Assembly (NCBI GenBank): GCA_937930625.1
Contig: CALHBW010000522.1
Location: 1 to 12,033, forward strand
Direction of reading: 5' to 3'
DNA from: an uncultured Saprospiraceae bacterium
GTDB lineage: Bacteria > Bacteroidota > Bacteroidia > Chitinophagales > Saprospiraceae
DNA: 12,033 nt
In this document: piece after piece, positions 7,343 through 12,033 of the stretch
Layout: the number at the start of each line of letters is the position of its first letter
How positions within the stretch are numbered: position 1 is the first letter of the stretch
Notes under the pieces: generated by a model
Database searches by the model: none
The model's input: the letters and a program-made list of their open reading frames with translations, nothing else
What the model was told of the DNA's origin: nothing
Position numbers and translations under genes: made by a program

Positions 7343-7440
7343 CGTTCCATTGATTCACGGTGGGTTGAAACCCACCGCTTTTGCGAAACTAACGTGTACA
7401 TCACAAAAGCGCAGGGTTTCAACCCTGCGAGGATGGAACG
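7343..7440. repeat. Cloverleaf-like REP/BIME-type element between convergent genes
   Basis: Outer arms CGTTCCAT (7343-7350) and ATGGAACG (7433-7440) enclose two strong hairpins. One has arms CGGTGGGTT and AACCCACCG (7358-7377), the other CGCAGGGTT and AACCCTGCG (7410-7429). Between them a third stem forms from GCTTTTG (7377-7383) and CAAAAGC (7404-7410). It lies 15 bp after the glycosyltransferase stop and before the stop of the convergent T9SS gene, so it could also act as a bidirectional terminator. Paired inverted GGGTT-type hairpins are typical of REP sequences moved by IS200-like (RAYT) transposases; that origin is inference, and no such gene is present here. Confidence 0.8.
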
Positions 7441-7494
7441 AATATTTTTTCAAAACCAATAAACCCCGTCCTTTTGCGATTTTTGGGTATTTGC

Positions 7495-7529
7495 CTATGA
7501 ACTATCAGCCATCGACTATGGACTGATTA
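7495..7529. repeat. Degenerate heptamer array overlapping the stop codon of the T9SS gene
   Basis: Units CTATGAA (7495-7501), CTATCAG (7502-7508), CCATCGA (7509-7515), CTATGGA (7516-7522) and CTGATTA (7523-7529) are in strict 7-bp phase. The last unit contains the complement of the TAA stop at 7527-7529. No inverted partner was found. Confidence 0.65.
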
Positions 7530-9191
7530 TTCCTTCATAAACTTTTGCGCTTCACACTGTTCGTTGATACAAACCTGCATAACATACACCCCTTTAGGCA
7601 GGAGTTGGGTGTCAAATTGAATATTGTGAAAACCTTCGGGCAGGTCTTGATTTTTCTCACTGATTAACTGCCCTTGTACATCAAAAATACTAGTACGAAT
7701 TGTTACATCAGTAGCAAGATTGAGGTGTACCGTAGCGACACCTTTGACCGGATTAGGAAAAATCTCAACGCTTTCAGGTGCGATATTGACGCAGGTAATG
7801 GCTGCAATTTCGCTATACTCGTAATCTCCATTGATATCAACTTGTTTGAGACGGTAGTAATGTTCGCCTACGCGCAAATTCGGGTCAGTAAAGCTATAAT
7901 TTAGTGCCGAAGTACTATTGCCTGCTGCCGGAACTTTTGCGATTTCCTCAAATTCAGCTCCATCACGACTCACCTCTACGGCAAAATGAGCAGAGTTTGA
8001 TTCGGTTTGAGTCGTCCATTGCAAGCGTGTATTTCTGTTTTGACAATCTGCTGCAAAATCCGTCAACTCCACAGGCAAACCACACGCGCCCGGGTCGCCG
8101 ACGAATTGCCAGCCGTCATTATTGCCATCATTATAGGAGAAGAGCGCGATAAATGAACCGCCATTGGCATTGACGTCGCGGAGGCGTACATGTTGCAAAG
8201 TGATAATGCCGGCTTGATTGTAAATAAATGCCTGAACACCCGGTTCAGAAGTGCGTATATTCACCGGATTCTCACAAATAGAACTTACGAAAAAACTATT
8301 CGCAATACTAATAGATGAACCTGCGGGTAAGATAAAATCAAGCGGAGTATTCAGAAAATCCGTCGAAAGTAAACCCAAAATATCCTCCGTGCCAAAGCTA
8401 AGGCTGTTGAAACTCACATTGCCGCCTACGATACTCGGAATCTGCTGACCAATAAGAAAAACGACATCGTGCAGACTCATACCCGATGCATTGAGTATCG
8501 AACAGGAGAGGGTAGAAGTGCCCGCATCCAAGTCGAGATTATTATTTTCCAACCTCAATTCTTGCGTAGCTTCTATAGAAGAATTGCCCAAAACAAGGCG
8601 ACGTGACGTGCTACCTGTGGACATAAAATTTCTACAAAAAACCGACATATCATCTGTCAGCAACTCACCGCCCCAATGACGAATCACACCACGTACATTT
8701 AAGTCGTCAAAAAGCTGCCAACTACCGTTGGGGTTATTAAATTCGACGTGAGGAAGCATATTTTCTGCCGTATAGATGAGGTTGTTGACCAGTGTACTGT
8801 TGAATAACCACAGCGCATCATCGCCCGATATTTTTACATTTTCATGGAGGAGTAGCGAACCGCTGATATTGACGCGCTTGGCTTCATTCGGATTGGTGCG
8901 AAAATGGAATACGACATTACGCGTGAGGTCAGCCCAATCCATTTCACGGCTGTAAATATTGTTTTCACTCACATAAATCGTGTCGCCGTTATTTACAAAT
9001 GAAAATTCATTGAAATAAACGTTGTCATCAAGCGTTGGAATGGCGTTAGCGGATTCGCCTGTGCCAAATTCGGAAAGCGACCAATGCGCCGGATCATTCC
9101 ACTCGCCTGTGCCACCTATCCAATAATAATTTTCTGCCGATAAATTGGTGCTTACCACAAGCGTAAGCATAGCAAGGTAGATGTAGTTCAT
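7527..9191 (-). CDS. T9SS type A sorting domain-containing secreted protein
   Basis: A 554-aa exported protein. Residues 1-19 form a signal peptide (hydrophobic core LAMLTLVV, cleavage likely after LSA). YYWIGGTGEWNDPAHWS follows (about 22-38), a motif commonly found at the start of large Bacteroidota surface proteins. The middle section (about 60-365) has alternating short β-strand segments (for example VRGVIRHWGGELLTDD and LRLENNNLDLDAG) that suggest a β-helix or β-sandwich without visible catalytic residues. Residues 371-476 resemble a fibronectin-III-like module (LPVELTDFAADC to YYRLKQVDINGDYEYS). From 477 the C-terminal sorting domain begins with IFPNPVKG and ends in KFMKE, directing secretion through the type IX system and surface attachment or release. 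No ligand or enzyme activity can be assigned; adhesion or matrix roles are possible. The start at 9191 gives a good signal peptide. No TAnnTTTG element was found upstream. Confidence 0.88.
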   Translation of the reverse strand: MNYIYLAMLTLVVSTNLSAENYYWIGGTGEWNDPAHWSLSEFGTGESANAIPTLDDNVYFNEFSFVNNGDTIYVSENNIYSREMDWADLTRNVVFHFRTNPNEAKRVNISGSLLLHENVKISGDDALWLFNSTLVNNLIYTAENMLPHVEFNNPNGSWQLFDDLNVRGVIRHWGGELLTDDMSVFCRNFMSTGSTSRRLVLGNSSIEATQELRLENNNLDLDAGTSTLSCSILNASGMSLHDVVFLIGQQIPSIVGGNVSFNSLSFGTEDILGLLSTDFLNTPLDFILPAGSSISIANSFFVSSICENPVNIRTSEPGVQAFIYNQAGIITLQHVRLRDVNANGGSFIALFSYNDGNNDGWQFVGDPGACGLPVELTDFAADCQNRNTRLQWTTQTESNSAHFAVEVSRDGAEFEEIAKVPAAGNSTSALNYSFTDPNLRVGEHYYRLKQVDINGDYEYSEIAAITCVNIAPESVEIFPNPVKGVATVHLNLATDVTIRTSIFDVQGQLISEKNQDLPEGFHNIQFDTQLLPKGVYVMQVCINEQCEAQKFMKE

Positions 9192-9464
9192 AATAGTTAT
9201 TTGGTAAATGTGAAATTATTATTTGGAGGAAAGGTGCTGATAACTTGTGCTAAATGTAATAAAATTTATTTACACGCCAATGTAATTTTGTAAATATTTT
9301 CACAATAAAAACGAAATAATATTTTGTTTTGGACGTGAAAAAATAGGACAAACAATTTAATCATAAACTTATGCCCTAAATCAAAGACTGACAAATGATA
9401 GGAAAGTAACCGCTTTTTTGAATTATTTTCTTTTTAAATAAATATATTATTTTTTAATAATAAA
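9192..9464. other. A/T-rich intergenic region upstream of the T9SS gene
   Basis: These bases, together with the heptamer array up to 9518, separate trmB from the T9SS gene; both are on the minus strand. The stretch is very A/T-rich and contains no credible ORF, no -7 element in the minus orientation, and no strong hairpin. A promoter for the T9SS gene is expected here but I cannot place it. Confidence 0.4.
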
Positions 9465-9516
9465 ACGAATAACGAATAACGAATGCACGAATAACGAATA
9501 CACGAATAACAGCAAT
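9465..9516. repeat. ACGAATA heptamer array next to the trmB stop codon
   Basis: Units ACGAATA (9465-9471), ACGAATA (9472-9478), ACGAATGC (9479-9486), ACGAATA (9487-9493), ACGAATAC (9494-9501), ACGAATA (9502-9508) and ACAGCAAT (9509-9516) end two bases before the trmB stop codon (9519-9521 complement). The core word and its occasional 8-bp units match the array upstream of the glycosyltransferase at 6010-6052. Confidence 0.85.
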
Positions 9517-9518
9517 AC

Positions 9519-10199
9519 TCACTCCAATCGAAAACGTACATATTTAATGGTCTTTTTATTTTCGAGGTGCATGGCTTCATAGAAGGTTTGGATACCCAAT
9601 TCAGGCAAAGGAAGTTCGTCTGCATAAATATCATCATTATGATATTCGAGTATAAGGTTTTCGGATTCAATAATTTCTAAAGTATATTCGTAAAGCGTTG
9701 GGTCATCTGTTTTTAGATTAATTTTCGCGCCTGATTGGAGAACCTCGCGATAGCGCGGCAAAAACATAGGCGACGTCAACCGGCGCCGTGCTTTTTTGAG
9801 AAAAGGGTCGGGGAAAGTAATCCAAACCTCTGCCACCTCACCGGGCGCGAAAAACTTGGTAATATGGTCAATCCGCATCCGACAAAAAGCCGCATTGTCG
9901 AGCGATTCGGCGACTGCTACACGCGCCCCTTTCCAGATACGCGCCCCTTTGATGTCGATACCGATAAAATTTCTATTGGGGTACATCCGCGCCAATCCGA
10001 GTGTATATTCACCACCACCACAGGCAAGTTCGAGCGTAATAGGATTGCCATTTTGGAAATGGTGTGCATCCCATTTTCCTTTAATATCCACCGCTTCGCC
10101 ACGATAATCCGTAACAAAATCATCATCTGTTCGATGATTTTGATACACATTAGAAAAGGTAGCCAACTGCCCAAACTTATATAACTTATTCTTACTCAT
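9519..10199 (-). CDS. trmB: tRNA (guanine-N7-)-methyltransferase TrmB
   Basis: A 226-aa SAM-dependent enzyme that makes m7G at position 46 of tRNA variable loops. The SAM-binding motif I is LELACGGGEYT (56-66). The acidic residue that ends β2 is in FIGIDIKGARIWKGA (D82). The diagnostic TrmB motif is ITFPDPFLKKARRRLTSP (127-144), a Bacteroidota-style version of FPDPWPKKRHNKRR. KINLKTDDPTLY (159-170) is the later conserved TDD motif. The N-terminus MSKNKLYKFGQLATFSNV is the usual short Lys-rich lead-in, and length is normal. The gene lies downstream of the 3-hydroxyanthranilate dioxygenase gene on the same strand, with an 83-bp gap occupied by an inverted octamer array. The ATG at 10197-10199 sits inside the first unit of that array. 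Functional linkage to the neighbour is not expected; co-transcription is possible. Confidence 0.93.
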   Translation of the reverse strand: MSKNKLYKFGQLATFSNVYQNHRTDDDFVTDYRGEAVDIKGKWDAHHFQNGNPITLELACGGGEYTLGLARMYPNRNFIGIDIKGARIWKGARVAVAESLDNAAFCRMRIDHITKFFAPGEVAEVWITFPDPFLKKARRRLTSPMFLPRYREVLQSGAKINLKTDDPTLYEYTLEIIESENLILEYHNDDIYADELPLPELGIQTFYEAMHLENKKTIKYVRFRLE

Positions 10200-10287
10200 A
10201 CAATGCTACAATGCTATAATGCTATAATGCTACAATGAGATAGTTGATTATTATCGCATTGTAGCATTTAAGCATTGTAGCATTATT
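10194..10287. repeat. Inverted octamer array bridging the dioxygenase stop and the trmB start
   Basis: On the plus strand, 8-bp units ACTCATAC (10194-10201, containing the complement of the trmB ATG), AATGCTAC, AATGCTAT, AATGCTAT, AATGCTAC and AATGAGAT (10202-10241) are followed by 14 bp. The complementary units then follow in phase: GCATTGTA (10256-10263), GCATTTAA, GCATTGTA and GCATTATT (10280-10287). The final unit overlaps the dioxygenase stop codon (10283-10285). TAATGCTACAATG (10225-10237) pairs perfectly with 10273-10285. The words match those in the arrays at 1705-1784 and 547-578. Confidence 0.85.
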
Positions 10288-10804
10288 TGGGACGCTCCAT
10301 GACTGTACTGCATTTATCGCAAGTACGGAGCGATTCTGAATTCATAAAATTATTCATCACAACGGGTAATTGATTGACAATATCCGTCATTTCGAAGGTG
10401 TCTTCGTGGAGTTTGTGGTTGCAATTTTCACAAAACCACATCAACTTATCCACCTCGTCGGCTGTGCGATAACGCTCAATGACCAAACCAATCGTATTGG
10501 CAGGACGTTGGGGAGAGTGAGGGATACGCGGTGGCAATAAAAACATCTCACCTTCACGAATTTTGATGTCTTCGGGCGTACCATCTTCATTGATGATTTT
10601 GAGCGTAATGTCACCTTCAATTTGATAAAACAGCTCTTCGCCATCTTCAAAATGATAGTCTTTTCTGCCGTTTGGTCCACCGACGACCATAACGATATAG
10701 TCATCATTTTCGAGATAAACCTGTTTATTACCTACGGGTGGTTTGAGCAGGTGGCGGTGTTCATCCACCCAACCTTGTAAACTAAATGGTTTGCGAATAG
10801 CCAT
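10283..10804 (-). CDS. nbaC: 3-hydroxyanthranilate 3,4-dioxygenase (bacterial, rubredoxin-tailed type)
   Basis: A 173-aa cupin dioxygenase. It opens the ring of 3-hydroxyanthranilate to 2-amino-3-carboxymuconate semialdehyde in the kynurenine pathway, feeding either quinolinate/NAD synthesis or further degradation. Counting from the ATG at 10802-10804 (MAIRKPF), the Fe(II) ligands are H51 and E57 (DYHFEDGEELFYQ) and H96 (PPRIPHSPQR). Arg47, Arg99 and Glu110 fit the substrate-binding positions. Two CxxC pairs, C125/C128 (FCENC) and C162/C165 (TCDKC), form the second rubredoxin-like metal site found in bacterial enzymes. The frame extends two codons further to a TTG, but the ATG start matches the family. 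No other kynurenine-pathway gene lies on this strand; the divergent SDR gene is the only candidate partner. Confidence 0.95.
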   Translation of the reverse strand: MAIRKPFSLQGWVDEHRHLLKPPVGNKQVYLENDDYIVMVVGGPNGRKDYHFEDGEELFYQIEGDITLKIINEDGTPEDIKIREGEMFLLPPRIPHSPQRPANTIGLVIERYRTADEVDKLMWFCENCNHKLHEDTFEMTDIVNQLPVVMNNFMNSESLRTCDKCSTVMERPK

Positions 10805-10970
10805 GATCAAGATTAAATTTAAGCTAAGTTTAAATCAGATTTTTTCAATGTAGTGCTTAAATGTATATAATTATGAATTTTAATTTGATTTTACGCAAAT
10901 TACAAACACTTTTGCGCTTTTTAAAATTGTAAAGTCCTAAATTCGCATTTAAATAAGAAATTTCGCTTTA
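10805..10970. other. Divergent intergenic region between the dioxygenase and the SDR gene
   Basis: The region must hold promoters for both directions. Towards the SDR gene, CACTTTTG (10907-10914) differs from TAnnTTTG at one base, and TTTG at 10884-10887 could be its -33 element; this is a weak call. No minus-strand -7 element is clear. TAAGTTTAA (10825-10833), near the dioxygenase start, is the inverted form of TTAAACTTA, repeated in front of the SDR gene. Confidence 0.35.
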
Positions 10971-11016
10971 CTTTAAACTTATTCTTCGACTTAAACTTAA
11001 ACTTATCAGCTTATTC
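10971..11016. repeat. Irregular CTTAAA/CTTATTC array ending at the SDR start codon
   Basis: Successive units are CTTTAAA (10971-10977), CTTATTC (10978-10984), TTCGA, CTTAAA (10990-10995), CTTAAA (10996-11001), CTTATCAG (11002-11009) and CTTATTC (11010-11016). The next base is the A of the ATG. The period varies between 5 and 8, so this is the least regular of the gene-edge arrays. Confidence 0.6.
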
Positions 11017-11802
11017 ATGAATATTAATTTAACAGGAAAAAATGCTTTCGTAGGCGGTAGCAGCAAAGGTATTGGCAAAGCGGTGGCGGTTGCTTTAGCA
11101 GAATTGGGCGCACGAGTGACGCTCGTTTCGCGTAGCGAAGATAAACTAAAAGCGGCATTAAAAGACCTGCCCACTCCGGCGAATCAGCAGCACGATTATC
11201 GCGTCATTGACTTCTCGAATAGCGATGATGTGCAGACAAATATTGATGCGCTGACCAAAGACCGCCCAATTCATATTTTGATTAATAATACAGGCGGACC
11301 ACCAAGCGGATTGATACACCAAGCTGATACAGCGTCGTTTGTACGTGCATTTCACAATCATGTGATTTGCAATCAGATTTTGACAAAAGCAGTTTTGGAA
11401 GGCATGAAAACAGCAGCTTACGGGCGCGTTATCAATGTCATTTCGACTTCTGTAAAAGAACCAATTCCGGGCTTGGGCGTATCAAATACCACGCGAGGCG
11501 CAGTAGCAAATTGGTCAAAAACAATGGCTACCGAACTCGCGCCCTTCGGTATTACGGTCAATAATTTGTTGCCCGGCTTCACGGCAACAAGCCGATTGGA
11601 CGAGATAGTTGAAATCAAGGCAAAAAAAGAAAACAGAGGCATCGCAGAGATGGCTGAAATTATGAAATCTTACGTCCCGATGCGTCGATTTGCCGCCCCG
11701 AAAGAAATCGCGGATGTGGTTGCGTTTTTGGCATCGCCGGCAGCTTCATACATCACCGGCACCAATATCACGGTGGACGGCGGAAGAACGAAATCTTGGT
11801 AG
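11017..11802 (+). CDS. SDR-family oxidoreductase with substituted catalytic Tyr and Lys
   Basis: A 261-aa Rossmann-fold short-chain dehydrogenase of normal classical length. The dinucleotide-binding loop is GGSSKGIG (13-20). Arg39 after β2 (LVSRSEDKL) suggests NADP(H). The NNAG-like motif is NNTGGPP (90-96). The catalytic Ser position is S143 (VINVISTS). Where classical members have YxxxK, this protein reads SNTTR (156-160), so Tyr is replaced by Ser and Lys by Arg, while the downstream helix GAVANWSKTMATELAPFGITVN and the C-terminal ITVDGG are intact. I recall an SDR subgroup with similar SNxxR and NTGGPP motifs whose reactions are poorly defined. Generic annotation as a 3-oxoacyl-ACP reductase would therefore be unsafe. 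It diverges from the 3-hydroxyanthranilate dioxygenase gene, which hints at a role in kynurenine metabolism (inference). The ATG at 11017 directly follows a CTTATTC repeat. Confidence 0.88.
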   Translation: MNINLTGKNAFVGGSSKGIGKAVAVALAELGARVTLVSRSEDKLKAALKDLPTPANQQHDYRVIDFSNSDDVQTNIDALTKDRPIHILINNTGGPPSGLIHQADTASFVRAFHNHVICNQILTKAVLEGMKTAAYGRVINVISTSVKEPIPGLGVSNTTRGAVANWSKTMATELAPFGITVNNLLPGFTATSRLDEIVEIKAKKENRGIAEMAEIMKSYVPMRRFAAPKEIADVVAFLASPAASYITGTNITVDGGRTKSW

Positions 11803-12033
11803 TTTTTAATGGTTAATGGTTAATGATTAATGGTTAATGATTAATTTTGAAATAAATTTATTTCATAAATTTTTCAATACAAAAAAACACATAATTTTAT
11901 TTTTTAATTAATTAAAAATTAAATTTATTAACCATTAACCATTAACCATTAACCATTAACCATTAACCATTAACCATTAACCATTAACCATTAACCATTA
12001 ACCATTAACCATTAACCATTAACCATTAACCAT
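11803..12033. repeat. Inverted CCATTAA heptamer array running off the window end
   Basis: Immediately after the SDR stop codon (11800-11802), 7-bp units begin: TTTTTAA (11803-11809), TGGTTAA, TGGTTAA, TGATTAA, TGGTTAA and TGATTAA (to 11844). An A/T-rich centre follows (11845-11927). The complementary unit TTAACCA then repeats perfectly about 15 times from 11928 to the window end at 12033. The array is incomplete here. The two halves could form a long hairpin. Confidence 0.92.

Noticed and set aside
9465..9516. Replication-origin or telomere-like repeats
   Set aside because: There are no DnaA-box clusters or replication genes nearby, and similar arrays occur at many gene ends in the window.
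9434..9670. A 78-aa minus-strand frame with a repeated CIRYS peptide
   Set aside because: The repeated peptide is simply the translated ACGAATA array, and the rest is out of frame with trmB.
10805..10810. TTG start two codons upstream for the dioxygenase
   Set aside because: The ATG at 10804 gives the usual MAIRKPF N-terminus and the metal-ligand numbering typical of the bacterial family.
11928..12033. CRISPR array
   Set aside because: The repeats are 7-bp direct units without spacers, and there are no cas genes.

Overview
The window looks like chromosomal DNA of a member of the Bacteroidota, most plausibly an environmental, non-gut lineage (Saprospiria or Chitinophagia-like; this finer placement is inference). 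The support is a secreted protein with a type IX secretion (T9SS) C-terminal sorting domain, TAnnTTTG-type promoter elements upstream of two genes, A/T-rich leaders without Shine-Dalgarno motifs, and a bacterial kynurenine-pathway dioxygenase. There are ten intact protein genes, and no rRNA, tRNA, CRISPR array or transposase gene.

Layout. 1-1481, minus strand: two small membrane proteins with the same topology, a DUF3137-like protein and a 172-aa protein downstream of it. 1824-2798, plus: long-chain polyprenyl diphosphate synthase (quinone side chain). 3170-4696, plus: ALDH7-family (antiquitin-like) aldehyde dehydrogenase. 4983-5429, plus: single-domain response regulator. 6053-7327, plus: cytosolic family-2-like glycosyltransferase. 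7527-9191, minus: T9SS cargo protein. 9519-10199, minus: tRNA m7G46 methyltransferase TrmB. 10283-10804, minus: 3-hydroxyanthranilate 3,4-dioxygenase. 11017-11802, plus: a short-chain dehydrogenase with a substituted catalytic Tyr/Lys pair, divergent from the dioxygenase. Apart from the membrane-protein pair, the possible TrmB/dioxygenase unit and the divergent dioxygenase/SDR pair, the genes look like independent housekeeping and accessory functions.

The most striking signal is between the genes. At least seven gaps contain short degenerate tandem arrays with a period of exactly 7 or 8 bp. Each has its own unit (for example ACAATAAA, GCATTGTA, ACGAATA, CTATGGA, CCATTAA), and each abuts or overlaps a start or stop codon. 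Four of them switch strand partway (unit array, centre, inverted unit array), so they can fold into long hairpins. Unit families recur at distant loci: CATTGTAG-type at about 0.55, 1.76 and 10.26 kb, and ACGAATA-type at 6.0 and 9.5 kb. They resemble in style the short tandemly repeated repetitive (STRR) heptamers of cyanobacteria, but the sequences and the tight link to gene ends differ.

Two other intergenic elements, at 5635-5817 and 7343-7440, fold as an outer stem enclosing separate hairpins (cloverleaf-like). They look like REP/BIME-type or MITE-type non-autonomous elements.
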